Below are positions 18,926-29,079 of a stretch of DNA of 64,000 nt, in pieces. The DNA lies in NCBI RefSeq assembly GCF_038443675.1, contig NZ_CP151762.1:62001-126000 (forward strand), in the 5' to 3' direction. Under the pieces are notes generated by a model, which saw only the letters and a program-made list of their open reading frames with translations, was not told where the DNA came from and made no database searches. Each line of letters opens with the position of its first letter. Position 1 is the stretch's first letter. A program made the position numbers and the translations under genes. Origin of the DNA: Yoonia sp. G8-12 (lineage in GTDB: Bacteria; Pseudomonadota; Alphaproteobacteria; Rhodobacterales; Rhodobacteraceae).

Positions 18926-19482
18926 TGCAAGGTTATATCCGCGCCGTTGATGCCGTGAACCACCGTGTGGGGCGGGTCGCTATGTACGGTATTTTTGTCT
19001 TGATGGGAATTCTGTTGTGGTCGTCGATCAGCAAGACATTCTTCTTGCCGTCTCTTTGGACACTGGAAATGGCCCAGTTTGTTATGGTTGCCTATTACAT
19101 CCTCGGTGGGCCCTATTCCATCCAGCTGGGCTCAAACGTCCGGATGGACCTGTTTTACAGTCAATGGTCGGTTCGCAAAAAAGCATGGTTTGATCTGGTC
19201 ACTGTTTTGTGCCTGATCTTCTATCTTTGCGTGCTCTTGTACGGGGCTGTCAGTTCAACCGCTTATTCGCTCGGCTATTGGGGGTCAGAGCCTTTTTCCT
19301 ATCTTGGCGGGGTGCTCATCGGCACCGAAGAGATCGGCCGCATGGAGCGCTCTTCCACTGCATGGCGGCCATACCTTTGGCCCATCAAATCTATCATGAT
19401 CGTCGGGATGTTCCTGATGCTCCTGCAATGCATATCAGAGCTGTTCAAAGACGTTCTGCGCCTCAAGGATAATCCAGTCTGA
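18922..19482 (+). CDS. dctQ: TRAP transporter small permease (DctQ family)
   Basis: A 186-residue protein with four predicted membrane helices (around VAMYGIFVLMGILLWSS, MAQFVMVAYYILG, LVTVLCLIFYLCVLLYG and IKSIMIVGMFLMLL), standard for DctQ. The insertion between helices 3 and 4 (about 35 residues, rich in Gly, Ser and Glu) is somewhat long. ATG 18922 overlaps the upstream hydrolase stop; a GTG at 18913 is possible. The stop overlaps the dctM ATG (TGATG). It works with DctM and DctP in sodium- or proton-driven uptake of organic acids or similar solutes. Confidence 0.85.
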   Translation: MMQGYIRAVDAVNHRVGRVAMYGIFVLMGILLWSSISKTFFLPSLWTLEMAQFVMVAYYILGGPYSIQLGSNVRMDLFYSQWSVRKKAWFDLVTVLCLIFYLCVLLYGAVSSTAYSLGYWGSEPFSYLGGVLIGTEEIGRMERSSTAWRPYLWPIKSIMIVGMFLMLLQCISELFKDVLRLKDNPV

Positions 19483-20806
19483 TGTCCTATGAACTGATCG
19501 CCACCCTGATGTTTTCGACAATGATGCTGATGCTTCTGACGGGGCAGCGCGTCTTTGGGGCGATCGGGTTCATTGCGGTCGTCGCGGCCTTGTTGCTGTG
19601 GGGCGATCGGGGGGCTTCGATCTTGGGTTTTCGGCGGCGATGAAGCTGATGAAATGGTATCCGCTTTTGACGCTGCCGATGTTCATTTTCATGGGATACG
19701 TCCTTTCCGAAAGTAAGATCGCGGACGATCTGTATAAAATGTTCCATGTGTGGATGGGCGGGCTGCGCGGCGGTCTGGCGATCGGCACGATCGGTCTGAT
19801 GGTCCTGATTTCTGCCATGAACGGGCTTAGCGTTGCAGGAATGGCGATCGGATCAACCATTGCCCTGCCAGAGCTTCTGAAACGCGGTTATGACAAACGC
19901 ATGGTGACCGGCGTGGTGCAGGCGGGGTCCAGTTTGGGCATTCTTGTGCCGCCGTCCGTTGTCTTGGTTCTTTATGCCATGATTGCACGCCAACCTGTCG
20001 GCCAGTTGTGGTTGGCAGGGGTTATTCCGGGTCTGATGATGGCCTGCCTCTTTGTGATCTACATCGCAGTGCGTTGCCGCATCAATCCGGTGCTTGGTCC
20101 GGTGCTTGATCCGGCCGAGCGCGATATTCCGCGTGCCGAAAAACTGCGCCTTCTGCGCGCTGGTTTGCTACCGGTTATGATCTTTGCGGTCATGATGGTG
20201 CCATTCGTCAAAGGTTGGACATCCCTTGTCGAAAGCTCGGCTATTGGCGCAATCGCAGCCTTTGTTGCAGCGGTTCTCAAAGGGCGGATGACACGCACGG
20301 TTTTTGAAAACTCGGTTCGCAATACCCTTGGGATCACCTGCATGTTCATGTGGATCATTCTGGCGGCGTTGGCATTCGGGGCCGTGTTTGACGGGCTTGG
20401 TGCGGTCAAAGCGATTGAGTCCCTCTTTACCGAACGGCTGGACCTGAACCCATGGACGATCCTCATCTTGATGCAGCTCAGCTTTCTGTTGATGGGCATG
20501 TTTCTGGATGACACCGCCATGCTGGTGATCGTCGCACCGCTATATGTGCCGCTGGTAGGTGAACTCGGTTTTGATTTGATCTGGTACGGGATTTTGTACA
20601 CGATCACGACACAGATCGCCTATATGACACCGCCTTTCGGCTATAACCTGTTTTTGATGCGCGCGATGGCGCCACCCGAAATTACGCTGCGCGATATCTA
20701 CGCCTCCATCACACCATTTGTGCTGATCATGGTGTTCGCGCTCATTCTGGTCATGGTCTTTCCGGCCATCGCCACGTGGCTCCCGCAGTATGTCTATAAC
20801 CAATAA
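19482..20806 (+). pseudogene. dctM: TRAP transporter large permease (DctM family), frameshifted near 5' end
   Basis: The frame starts at ATG 19482 (MSYELIATLMFSTMMLMLLTG) and closes after 50 codons. The remainder continues in another frame from about 19610 (GGFDLGFSAAMKLMKWYPLLTLP…). Adding one G to the G6 run at 19609-19614 joins them into a 441-residue, 12-helix DctM protein with typical segments such as SGMAIGS-like VAGMAIGSTIALPEL and AGSSLGILVPPS. No other damage is visible, so a base-call error or recent mutation is likely. It follows dctQ and precedes dctP. Confidence 0.85.
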
Positions 20807-20854
20807 AACAAGAACTGCTTTCAAGCGGTCGTAACCCAACCAAGGAGAGAAGAC

Positions 20855-21886
20855 ATGACCACAAGACGCAAGTTTATCCAAGGCGCGGCGGTTGTTCCCG
20901 CCGCTGCCCTTGCCACCCCCGCATTGGCGCAAGACACCATCCGGTGGCGCATGCAGACCTACGCCGGCCCGTCATTGGCCGCCGAGGTCATTGTCCCTGC
21001 GATTGATATGTTCAACAAGATCGCGGGCGACCGGATGCAGATCGAGTTGTTTTTCGCAGACCAGCTGGTCCCGACCGGCGAGCTATTTCAGGCGATGCAG
21101 CGCGGCACCATTGATGCGGTCCAATCGGATGACGATTCAATGGCATCCCCGACCGAAGTTACCGTCTTTGGCGGGTATTTCCCGTTCGGATCGCGCTATT
21201 CGCTCGATGTGCCGGTGCTTTTCAACCAATACGGCCTGAACGAAATCTGGGACGAAGAGTATTCGGCCGTCGGCGTTAAGCACATCTCTGCCGGCGCATG
21301 GGATCCATGCCATTTTGCCACCAAAGATCCGATCCGCAGTCTGGCTGATCTGGAAGGCAAGCGCATCTTTACCTTCCCGACAGCGGGCCGCTTTCTGACC
21401 CGCTTTGGTGTCGTGCCGGTCAACCTGCCATGGGAAGACATCGAAGTCGCGATGCAAACCGGTGAACTTGACGGTATTGCATGGTCCGGCATCACCGAGG
21501 ACTACACGGTCGGTTGGGCGGATGTGACCAACTACTTCCTGACCAACAATATCTCGGGCGCTTGGGCGGGATCATTCTTTGCCAATATGGAGCGCTGGAA
21601 CGAACTGCCTGAAGACCTGCAAACGCTGTTCCGCGTTTGCTGTGACCAGTCGCACTACTATCGTCAGTGGTGGTACTGGGGCGGCGAAGCAAACCTGCGC
21701 GTCAATGGTGACAAACTTGAACTGACCACAATTCCAGACGAAGAATGGGCAACCGTCGAAGCCGCTGCCCAGGAATTCTGGGAAGAAATCGCCGCAGAAT
21801 CTGAAACCAAACGGCGGGTTGTCGATATCTTCAAAAAATATAATGCCGACATGGTTAAGGCTGGACGCCCTTATCGTTACGGCTAA
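20855..21886 (+). CDS. dctP: TRAP transporter solute-binding protein (DctP family), Tat-exported
   Basis: A 343-residue periplasmic binder. The N-terminus MTTRRKFIQGAAVVPAAALATPALA has the twin-arginine motif, so export through Tat is likely. The body has the DctP pattern: FFADQLVPTGELFQAMQRGTID near residue 65, then the GKRIFTFPTAGRF ligand-region arginine and ELDGIAWSG. AAGGAGAG lies upstream of ATG 20855. Members of this subgroup often bind 2-oxo or amino/keto acids; the exact ligand is unknown. A strong hairpin follows before the GS-like gene. Confidence 0.9.
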   Translation: MTTRRKFIQGAAVVPAAALATPALAQDTIRWRMQTYAGPSLAAEVIVPAIDMFNKIAGDRMQIELFFADQLVPTGELFQAMQRGTIDAVQSDDDSMASPTEVTVFGGYFPFGSRYSLDVPVLFNQYGLNEIWDEEYSAVGVKHISAGAWDPCHFATKDPIRSLADLEGKRIFTFPTAGRFLTRFGVVPVNLPWEDIEVAMQTGELDGIAWSGITEDYTVGWADVTNYFLTNNISGAWAGSFFANMERWNELPEDLQTLFRVCCDQSHYYRQWWYWGGEANLRVNGDKLELTTIPDEEWATVEAAAQEFWEEIAAESETKRRVVDIFKKYNADMVKAGRPYRYG

Positions 21887-21896
21887 ACCTTCTTCG

Positions 21897-21922
21897 GGGG
21901 GCGGTTTTGCGCCGCCCCCTCC
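21897..21922 (+). terminator. Rho-independent-type hairpin after dctP
   Basis: An 8-bp GC-only stem (21897-21904 and 21912-21919) with a 7-base loop, 10 bp after the dctP stop, followed by TCCTT. It probably gives partial termination before the ligase gene starting at 21945. Confidence 0.65.
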
Positions 21923-21944
21923 TTGCGCGCAGAACGGATGAATT

Positions 21945-23309
21945 ATGACCGGCAAACTGACTTTTGATGACCTGAAATCCCGTGTTAAGGACGGGTTAAT
22001 TGATACCGTCCTTACGGTCTTCGTCGACATGCAAGGCCGCCTGATGGGAAAGCGGTTTCACGCGGTGAATTTCGTGGAAACGTCTTTCAAGGAAACCCAC
22101 TGCTGCAACTATCTGCTGGCGACTGATCTGGAAATGGCCACGCCGGATGGCTACGCCTCGACCAGTTGGCAATCGGGTTACGGCGATTACATCATGGCCC
22201 CCGATCTGGACACGATCAGACCGGTTCCATGGCTGGACGGCACAGCGATGGTGCTCTGCGATGTGCTCGACCACCACACCCACGCGCCTGTTCCCCATTC
22301 CCCGCGCGCCATTCTGAAAACGCAAATCGAACGTCTTGAAGCGCTGGGTTTTCAGGCGAAAATGGCGACCGAACTTGAGTTCTTCTTGTTTGAAAAAAGC
22401 TTTGAAGACATCCGCAAAAGCGGTTTTCGCGACTTGGACCCGATCAGCGGATACAACGAAGACTACCACATTCTGCAGACCACCAAAGAAGAAGGCGTGA
22501 TGCGCCCGATCCGCAACCATTTGTTTGCCGCCGGTCTACCCATTGAAAACTCCAAAGGAGAGGCCGAGGCAGGGCAGGAAGAGCTTAACATCCGCTATGC
22601 CCCCGCACTGGATTGCGCCGATCATCATTCAATCGCCAAACACGCCATCAAGGAAATTGCATGGCAGCACGGGCATGCCGCAACATTCCTGCCCAAGTGG
22701 CACAAGGACCGTGTCGGATCGTCCAGCCACGTGCATCAGTCGCTTTGGAAAGGGCAGGAGCCCGCGTTTGCCGACCCGTCGCGCCCGCATGGCATGTCGC
22801 AGATCATGGAACACTACATGGCGGGGCTGATCAAATATGCGCCAGACTATACCTATTTCCTTGCGCCGTATGTGAACAGCTACAAGCGCTTCGCAAAGGG
22901 CACTTTCGCGCCGACCAAGACAGTCTGGTCAGTGGACAACCGGACGGCCGGTTTCCGGCTGTGCGGCGAAAATACCAAAGGTGTGCGCGTTGAATGTCGC
23001 ATCGGCGGATCTGACCTGAACCCATATCTGGCCCAGGCGGCGATGCTTGCCGCTGGCATAAAGGGGATCGAGGACGCACTGGAACTGGCACCCGCCACAA
23101 CCGGCGACGTCTATGAGGACGCGAACGCGGCCGACATCCCGCAAACCCTGCGTGCAGCCACGGAAACCTTGCGTGGATCTGCGTTTTTGCGCCACGCGTT
23201 CGGTGATGACGTAGTCGACCACTACACCCGTGCGGCTGAATGGGAACAAGAAGAATTTGACCGCGTCGTGACCGATTGGGAAATCGCACGTGGCTTTGAA
23301 AGGGCCTAG
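21945..23309 (+). CDS. Glutamine synthetase family ligase (gamma-glutamyl-amine synthetase type)
   Basis: A 454-residue cytosolic ATP-dependent ligase of the PuuA/GlnA4/GlnT branch, which joins the gamma-carboxyl of glutamate to an amine. Visible features: the LEFFLFE metal site near residue 145, EAEAGQEELNIRY, HVHQSLWKG, NSYKRF, and the glutamate-binding stretch DNRTAGFR…ECRIGGSDLNPYLA. It lacks the conserved adenylylation-type C-terminus of GlnA, so ammonia assimilation is unlikely. It is followed 1 bp later by an ALDH and then an alcohol dehydrogenase. That order fits gamma-glutamylation of an amino alcohol before oxidation, as proposed for ethanolamine in Streptomyces. Substrate inferred, not shown. 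Confidence 0.85.
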   Translation: MTGKLTFDDLKSRVKDGLIDTVLTVFVDMQGRLMGKRFHAVNFVETSFKETHCCNYLLATDLEMATPDGYASTSWQSGYGDYIMAPDLDTIRPVPWLDGTAMVLCDVLDHHTHAPVPHSPRAILKTQIERLEALGFQAKMATELEFFLFEKSFEDIRKSGFRDLDPISGYNEDYHILQTTKEEGVMRPIRNHLFAAGLPIENSKGEAEAGQEELNIRYAPALDCADHHSIAKHAIKEIAWQHGHAATFLPKWHKDRVGSSSHVHQSLWKGQEPAFADPSRPHGMSQIMEHYMAGLIKYAPDYTYFLAPYVNSYKRFAKGTFAPTKTVWSVDNRTAGFRLCGENTKGVRVECRIGGSDLNPYLAQAAMLAAGIKGIEDALELAPATTGDVYEDANAADIPQTLRAATETLRGSAFLRHAFGDDVVDHYTRAAEWEQEEFDRVVTDWEIARGFERA

Positions 23310-23310
23310 A

Positions 23311-24684
23311 ATGACATTGCAATGCATCTCTCCTGTTGACGGGTCCGTTTACGCGACGCGCGACATCCTGTCTCGTGACGCGGCAGACGCGGCTGTCGGG
23401 CGGGCAAAATCCGCGCAACCTGCGTGGGCTGCGCGGCCGCTGTCTGAACGCATCGCCCTTGTGCAGGCAGGCGTCGCAGCCATTGGTGCGATGAACGATA
23501 CCATCGTGCCAGAACTTGCTTGGCAGATGGGGCGCCCCATCCGGTATGGCGGTGAATTTGGCGGATTCAACGAACGTGCCAGCTATATGGCAAGCATTGC
23601 GCAAGATGCCTTGGCGCCTATCGAGATTGAAGACAGCGACGCATTTCGCCGTGTGATCAAACGCGTGCCACACGGTGTTGTTCTCGTCGTCGCACCGTGG
23701 AACTACCCCTATATGACGGCCATCAACACCGTCGCTCCGGCCCTGATCGCGGGCAATGCTGTTATGCTGAAACATGCGTCCCAAACGCCGCTGGTGGGTG
23801 AAAGACTGGCCGCAGCGTTCCATTCGGTGGGCATCCCCGAAGATGTGTTTCAGAACGTCTTTCTGGATCATCAAACAACATCGGACCTGATCGCAGATCG
23901 CGCGTTTGGCTTTGTGAACTTCACAGGCTCGGTTGGTGGCGGCCAAGCCATCGAACGCGCCGCAGCGGGCACGTTCACGGGGATTGGGCTCGAACTAGGC
24001 GGCAAAGACCCGGGTTACGTCATGGATGATGCAAATCTGGATGCCGCTGTGGATACCCTGCTCGACGGAGCCATGTTCAATTCCGGCCAGTGCTGTTGCG
24101 GGATCGAACGGATCTACGTCCACGAAAGCCTTTTTGATGCCTTTGTGCAAAAGGCCGTGGCTATCGTGAACGGCTACAAACTGGGCAATCCGCTGGATGC
24201 GGAAACAACCCTTGGGCCGATGGCACATGTGCGCTTTGCCGATGAGGTCCGCGCCCAAACCGCAGAGGCCATCGCGGATGGCGCCGTGGCGCATATCGAT
24301 CCGGCGGATTTCCCCGAAGATGGTGGCGCCTATTTGATGCCGCAAATCCTGACGAACGTGACCCACGACATGCGTGTCATGCGTGAGGAAAGCTTTGGTC
24401 CTGTGGTCGGCATCATGTCGGTCAAGGACGACGCGGAAGCGATCCGTTTGATGAATGACAGCGCCTTTGGTTTGACTGCATCTTTGTGGACAAACGATAC
24501 CGCCCGCGCCGAGGCGATTGCCGACCAGGTCGATACCGGAACGGTTTTCATGAACCGCGCCGACTATCTTGATCCCGCCTTGTGCTGGACCGGCTGCAAG
24601 GACACGGGGCGCGGTGGCGGTCTGTCGGTTATCGGTTATCACAATCTGACACGCCCTAAATCATACCACCTCAAGAAGGTCTGA
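23311..24684 (+). CDS. Aldehyde dehydrogenase family protein in the GS-like cluster
   Basis: A 457-residue ALDH. APWNYPY carries the catalytic-site Asn, LELGGKD the general-base Glu, and SGQCCCG three adjacent Cys, one of which is the nucleophile. NFTGSVGGG marks the cofactor turn. ATG 23311 has AAAGGG in the end of the upstream gene; an earlier start inside that gene is not supported. It is shorter than the ALDH at 4198 and only distantly similar. Given its place between a gamma-glutamyl ligase and an alcohol dehydrogenase, it probably oxidises a gamma-glutamylated amino aldehyde. Confidence 0.88.
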   Translation: MTLQCISPVDGSVYATRDILSRDAADAAVGRAKSAQPAWAARPLSERIALVQAGVAAIGAMNDTIVPELAWQMGRPIRYGGEFGGFNERASYMASIAQDALAPIEIEDSDAFRRVIKRVPHGVVLVVAPWNYPYMTAINTVAPALIAGNAVMLKHASQTPLVGERLAAAFHSVGIPEDVFQNVFLDHQTTSDLIADRAFGFVNFTGSVGGGQAIERAAAGTFTGIGLELGGKDPGYVMDDANLDAAVDTLLDGAMFNSGQCCCGIERIYVHESLFDAFVQKAVAIVNGYKLGNPLDAETTLGPMAHVRFADEVRAQTAEAIADGAVAHIDPADFPEDGGAYLMPQILTNVTHDMRVMREESFGPVVGIMSVKDDAEAIRLMNDSAFGLTASLWTNDTARAEAIADQVDTGTVFMNRADYLDPALCWTGCKDTGRGGGLSVIGYHNLTRPKSYHLKKV

Positions 24685-24689
24685 AGACA

Positions 24690-25834
24690 ATGAGTATCAC
24701 TGCAAACTGGTCCTACCCGACAGCCATCCGTTTTGGTGCGGGCCGCATTTCCGAAATCGCGGATGCCTGTGCTGCGGCGGGAATGAAAAAACCGCTGTTG
24801 GTCACGGATCGCGGCCTTGCCAACATGGACATTACCACCCGAACGCTTGATCTGCTCGAAGCTGCCGGGCTTGGCCGGGCGATATTTTCCGATGTGGACC
24901 CGAACCCGAACGAGAAAAATGCAGCTGCCGGTGTGCAGGCCTACCGTGAGGGTGGCCATGACGGTGTGGTGGCTTTTGGCGGCGGGTCAGGTCTTGATCT
25001 TGGCAAACTGGTGGCTTTCATGGCGGGGCAAACGCGCCCACTGTGGGATTTTGAAGATATCGGCGACTGGTGGACACGCGCAGACGCCGATGCGATTGCG
25101 CCGATTGTCGCTGTGCCCACCACCGCCGGAACCGGATCCGAGGTTGGCCGCGCATCGGTCATTACCAATTCGGAAACCCAGCAGAAAAAGATCATCTTCC
25201 ATCCGAAATTCCTGCCCACGGTCGTCATTTGTGACCCCGAACTTACGGTCGGGATGCCGGGTTTCATTACCGCAGGGACCGGTCTTGATGCCTTTGCCCA
25301 CTGCGTCGAGGCGTTTTGTTCGCCGCATTATCATCCGATGTCACAGGGCATCGCGCTTGAAGGGATGCGGCTGGTCAAAGACTATCTGCCCCGCGCCTTT
25401 GCCGACGGCACCGATATCGAAGCCCGCGCGCATATGATGTCTGCGGCGCTGATGGGGGCGACGGCCTTTCAGAAAGGTCTTGGCGCGATCCACGCCCTGT
25501 CACACCCGATTGGCGCGATGTATCACACACACCACGGCACAACGAATGCCGTTTGCATGCCTGCCGTGCTTCAGTTCAACAAACCGGCCATCACAGATGT
25601 GATAGAACAGGCGGCACAGTATCTCGGGATCGAGGGCGGCTTTGACGGGTTCTGCACCTATGTTGACGGGCTGAACGCATCTCTGGGCATTCCGAAAAAC
25701 CTGGCCGGTTTGGGCATTGAAAATCCAGACATTGAACGGATCGTCGACGGTGCGTTGATTGATCCAAGCACAGGGGGAATCCAGTTAAAATGACACGAGA
25801 AAACACAACAAAACTATTGCTTGAACTGGTATGA
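24690..25834 (+). CDS. Iron-containing alcohol dehydrogenase (3' end frameshifted as written)
   Basis: A group III, NAD-dependent alcohol dehydrogenase. GGGSGLDLGK is the nucleotide-binding motif near residue 95, PTTAGTGSE follows, and the metal ligands lie in DAFAHCVEAF, GAIHALSHPIGA and HTHHGTTNA. As written the frame stops at 25793 (367 residues). Adding one G to the G5 run at 25773-25777 yields the standard ending STGGNPVKMTRENTTKLLLELV and a stop at 25832-25834, 381 residues. It lies 5 bp after the ALDH gene; together they would turn an alcohol into an acid. Confidence 0.85.
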
Positions 25835-25974
25835 TCGGCCTCAAAATAGCCCGTACGAAAGGCTTGGTTGTGGCGTGTTTTTGTCAGAAAAGCGTTACAT
25901 AACAACACTATGGACTCTTAATCTCGTTCCCGTCCTAATGGTAACAATGCAACTTGTAGAAATGGAAAAATGAC

Positions 25975-27036
25975 ATGAAACTTGGACTAGTCTCAACAAC
26001 AGTACTGATAGCGGCACTTTCGGCCACAACTGTCTCCGCAGAAACACTGCGGCTTTTGACATGGGGCGGATACGCACCGGAAGAGGTTGTCGCGATGTTC
26101 GAGGCCGAGACCGGCCACACTGTCGAGGTGACCACATCGAACAATGAAGAAATGATCGCTAAATTGCGGGCAACCAACGGTGGTGGGTTCGATCTGGCAC
26201 AACCAAGCCAGGACCGCATCACAAGCGCACAAGAAGAATTCGGGATCTACAAGCCGATTGACATGACCCGCGTCGATGCCGCCCAATTCATTCCTTCAAT
26301 GCTTGGCGCGACCGCCGCGAACACCACGTTTGACGGCGAAGTCTTCGGCCTGCCGCACGTCTGGGGGACAAGCGGGCTTGTGGTAAACACGGCAGAGGCA
26401 GGTCAGGTCGTTGATTATACCGATCTGTGCGATGCCTCTGTTGCTGGCAATGTGTCATACCGGCTGAAACGCCCGACACTGATCGGTTTCGCCTATGCGA
26501 TGGGCCTTGATCCCTTCGCAGCCTACGCTGATCTGGACGCCTATCAGGAGATCCTGAACCAGGTCGAAGAAACGCTGACCGCATGTAAGCCAAACGTCAA
26601 AACCTACTGGGACGGTGGTGACGAAATCAAAAACCTGCTGCGTTCCGGTGAAGTTGTTGCGGCGATGGCATGGGACACGGGCGGCTGGCAGCTGAACGCG
26701 GATAACGCAGACATTACGTTTGTGGCCCCCGAAGCTGGTGCGCTGGGCTGGATCGACACCTTTGTGTTGCCTGCACGCGGACGTGCTGATGATGCAGCAT
26801 ATGACTGGATCAATTTCGTGATGCGCCCCGATGTTGCCGCCATGATCACAAACACTGCTGGCAATTTCACAGCCGCCGTTGGTGGTGACGAAGGCGTCAG
26901 CGCGGACCTGAAAGCACGCTATCAGGCAAGCTTTGATCAAGCGGCCATCGACAACATCAAATGGTATCCGCCCGTGCCTGCGGGTCTGGAAGCGATGGAA
27001 GGTGCTACACTGGACCGCATCAACGCCGCGAACTAA
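25975..27036 (+). CDS. Polyamine-type ABC transporter substrate-binding protein (PotD/extracellular family 1)
   Basis: A 353-residue periplasmic binder with a Sec signal peptide (about residues 1-22, cut after VSA). The mature start ETLRLLTWGGYAPEEVVAMFEAETGHTVEV is the classical PotD/PotF opening, and WGTSGLVVN and AMAWDTGGWQ are further family positions. The ATPase and two permeases follow. Family members bind spermidine, putrescine or related amines; here the neighbouring gamma-glutamylation genes also point to an amine substrate. A strong terminator-like hairpin separates it from the ATPase gene. Confidence 0.88.
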   Translation: MKLGLVSTTVLIAALSATTVSAETLRLLTWGGYAPEEVVAMFEAETGHTVEVTTSNNEEMIAKLRATNGGGFDLAQPSQDRITSAQEEFGIYKPIDMTRVDAAQFIPSMLGATAANTTFDGEVFGLPHVWGTSGLVVNTAEAGQVVDYTDLCDASVAGNVSYRLKRPTLIGFAYAMGLDPFAAYADLDAYQEILNQVEETLTACKPNVKTYWDGGDEIKNLLRSGEVVAAMAWDTGGWQLNADNADITFVAPEAGALGWIDTFVLPARGRADDAAYDWINFVMRPDVAAMITNTAGNFTAAVGGDEGVSADLKARYQASFDQAAIDNIKWYPPVPAGLEAMEGATLDRINAAN

Positions 27037-27057
27037 ACCGGTTGCCTGAAACTCATA

Positions 27058-27087
27058 GGAAGGGCGCTGATCGCGCCCTTCCTTTTT
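27058..27087 (+). terminator. Strong rho-independent terminator/attenuator after the PotD-like gene
   Basis: A perfect 10-bp stem (27058-27067 and 27073-27082), a 5-base loop and a run of five T (27083-27087). It sits between the binder gene and the ATPase gene of the same transporter, so it likely reduces transcription of the membrane parts relative to the binder. Confidence 0.8.
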
Positions 27088-27107
27088 AATTGGAAAGATC
27101 ATACCCC

Positions 27108-28214
27108 ATGACTTCAACCGCCGACCTTGTCTGCCGCGACCTGACCAAAGACTTCAAAGACTTCCGTGCGGTGGACCACGTCAGCTTTGAGGTTCCGAAC
27201 GGATCGTTCTTTTCCATCCTTGGGCCATCTGGCTGCGGCAAGACCACGCTTTTGCGCATGATCGCGGGCTTTCAGTTTCCCACCAGCGGTGATCTTTTGA
27301 TCAAGGGTAAATCCATGATCGGCGTGGGCCCTAACAAACGCCCCGTCTCGATGGTGTTCCAACACTTGGCGCTGTTCCCGATGATGAACATCGGCAAGAA
27401 CGTGGGCTTCGGTTTGCGCCAGCGCGGTGTTGCGGAAGTTGAAATCAAGACACGCGTCGGGCGCATTTTGGAACGTGTCGGATTGCCCGGCATTCAGGAC
27501 CGTTCGGTTGATCAACTGTCGGGCGGGCAAAAACAGCGTGTTGCGATTGCGCGCTGCATGGTGCTGGAACCTGATGTTCTGTTGCTGGACGAACCCCTTG
27601 GCGCGCTTGATCTGAAGCTGCGCGAACACATGAAAATCGAACTGAAAACCCTACAGGCCGAATTCAACACCACTTTTGTCTACATCACGCACGACCAATC
27701 CGAAGCCTTGGTCATGAGCGACAATATCGCCGTCATGAACAATGGCCGCTTTGATCAGATCGGCACCGCAGAAGAGCTTTATTACGAACCATCCAACGCC
27801 TTCGTCGCAGGTTTTGTCGGTGACGCAAATCGGTTTGATGGCAAGGTTGCGCGCGTGGACGGGCAGATCGTATCAATCATAACAGATGGCGGGGCTGAAA
27901 TGCGCGGCAAGGCCACGGCTGGGGTTCCTGCAATGGGCCAACGCGCACAAGTATTTATCCGCCCCGAAGCGATTGCGCTTTCGAAAGATCCGGTGCAGAC
28001 CGCAGATCACATGAACACTGGCGAATGGATCGTGGACAGCGTTCTGTTTAACGGGGCCAACAGTCTTGTCATCCTGCGGCACCCGAAATCTGGCGAGACC
28101 ATACAGGCCACACTGCCGCAAACCGGCACCTTTAAGGGCCTGTCCAAAGGCCAGACCGTTCACACAAGCTGGGCCCCCGAACAAGCCCGCTGTTTCGCGA
28201 CCGAAGGCCAATAG
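27108..28214 (+). CDS. Polyamine-type ABC transporter ATP-binding protein
   Basis: A 368-residue PotA-like ATPase. Walker A GPSGCGKTT is near residue 39, the signature LSGGQKQRVAIAR near 140, Walker B VLLLDEPLGALD, and the H-loop ITHDQ. The C-terminal TOBE domain starts at about residue 285 (VFIRPEAIAL). I chose ATG 27108 (MTSTADLVCRDL); an upstream TTG would add six residues. The stop is directly followed by the first permease (28215). It energises uptake for the binder at 25975. Confidence 0.9.
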   Translation: MTSTADLVCRDLTKDFKDFRAVDHVSFEVPNGSFFSILGPSGCGKTTLLRMIAGFQFPTSGDLLIKGKSMIGVGPNKRPVSMVFQHLALFPMMNIGKNVGFGLRQRGVAEVEIKTRVGRILERVGLPGIQDRSVDQLSGGQKQRVAIARCMVLEPDVLLLDEPLGALDLKLREHMKIELKTLQAEFNTTFVYITHDQSEALVMSDNIAVMNNGRFDQIGTAEELYYEPSNAFVAGFVGDANRFDGKVARVDGQIVSIITDGGAEMRGKATAGVPAMGQRAQVFIRPEAIALSKDPVQTADHMNTGEWIVDSVLFNGANSLVILRHPKSGETIQATLPQTGTFKGLSKGQTVHTSWAPEQARCFATEGQ

Positions 28215-29078
28215 ATGCGATCTGATCAGTCAAAACTCGGCTTTTACCTGCTTTTGTCGCCGCTGCTATTGTGGCTGGTGACGCTTATTATCCTGCCCCA
28301 CATGGGGTTGTTTGCGGTGTCGATCAGCGAAAAGGTCGGCGTGCGCGAATATGAAACAGGATTTGGAAACTACGCCGTTTTCTTCAACGAACCGCTTTAT
28401 TGGCGCACCTTTGCACGCACCGCGATCATGTCGATCATGACGACGGTCCTGACGCTGCTGCTCGGCTTCCCTATCGCTTACTACATCGCGAAACTGATGC
28501 GGGGGCGCGCCAAGACGACATTGTTCCTGATGTGTCTGATCCCTTTTTGGGTATCCGAACTCGTCCGCACCTTCGGCTGGATGATCCTGCTGCGCGAAAC
28601 CGGTGTGCTGTCGAATTTCCTGCAATTTATTGGCGTCATCGACGGCCCGGTCGAGTTTTTGTATAACGATGCCGCAATCATGGTCGGGCTGGTTTACACG
28701 TCGATCCTGTTCATGATCGTGCCCTTGGTCACCACGCTCGACAGCCTTGATGATAGCCTTATCGAAGCGGGCTATGATTTGGGGGGATCAGGGTTTTCGA
28801 TCCTGCGCGAAATCGTCATCCCGCACGCCATGCCCGGCATTGTGTCCGGCTGTATCGTGGTGTTCATGCTGTCACTGGGCAACTATCTGACACCTATCCT
28901 GCTGGGCGGCAAAGACAGCCTTTGGTTCACGGGCCTGATCTATACCCAGTTCATCACCCGCTTTAACTGGGAGCTTGGCTCGGCTTTCGGCTTTTTGCTT
29001 TTGGCGCTCTCTTCGACGATTGTGTTCTTGGGGCTAAAGCTGTCGCGTCAGTCCCTGACCAACACGATGGGGCGCTAG
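28215..29078 (+). CDS. Polyamine-type ABC transporter permease (PotB-like)
   Basis: A 287-residue inner-membrane protein with six predicted helices. The EAA loop appears as EAGYDLGGSGFSILREIVIPHAMPGI near residue 178, the site that contacts the ATPase. An early periplasmic segment (SEKVGVREYETGFGNYAVFF) is typical of PotB. It starts right after the ATPase stop and ends 1 bp before the second permease. The G6 run at 28781-28786 is in frame, showing that not every such run in the window is miscalled. Confidence 0.9.
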   Translation: MRSDQSKLGFYLLLSPLLLWLVTLIILPHMGLFAVSISEKVGVREYETGFGNYAVFFNEPLYWRTFARTAIMSIMTTVLTLLLGFPIAYYIAKLMRGRAKTTLFLMCLIPFWVSELVRTFGWMILLRETGVLSNFLQFIGVIDGPVEFLYNDAAIMVGLVYTSILFMIVPLVTTLDSLDDSLIEAGYDLGGSGFSILREIVIPHAMPGIVSGCIVVFMLSLGNYLTPILLGGKDSLWFTGLIYTQFITRFNWELGSAFGFLLLALSSTIVFLGLKLSRQSLTNTMGR

Positions 29079-29079
29079 T

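Noticed and set aside
19598..20806. Separate start (GTG 19598) for a short DctM.
   Set aside because: It would lack the first helices; the missing N-terminus is present in the other frame just upstream and is restored by one G.
22831..23946. A 371-codon minus-strand frame across the GS-like and ALDH genes.
   Set aside because: It spans two well-supported genes on the other strand and is Arg/Pro/Cys-rich, typical of a GC-driven shadow.
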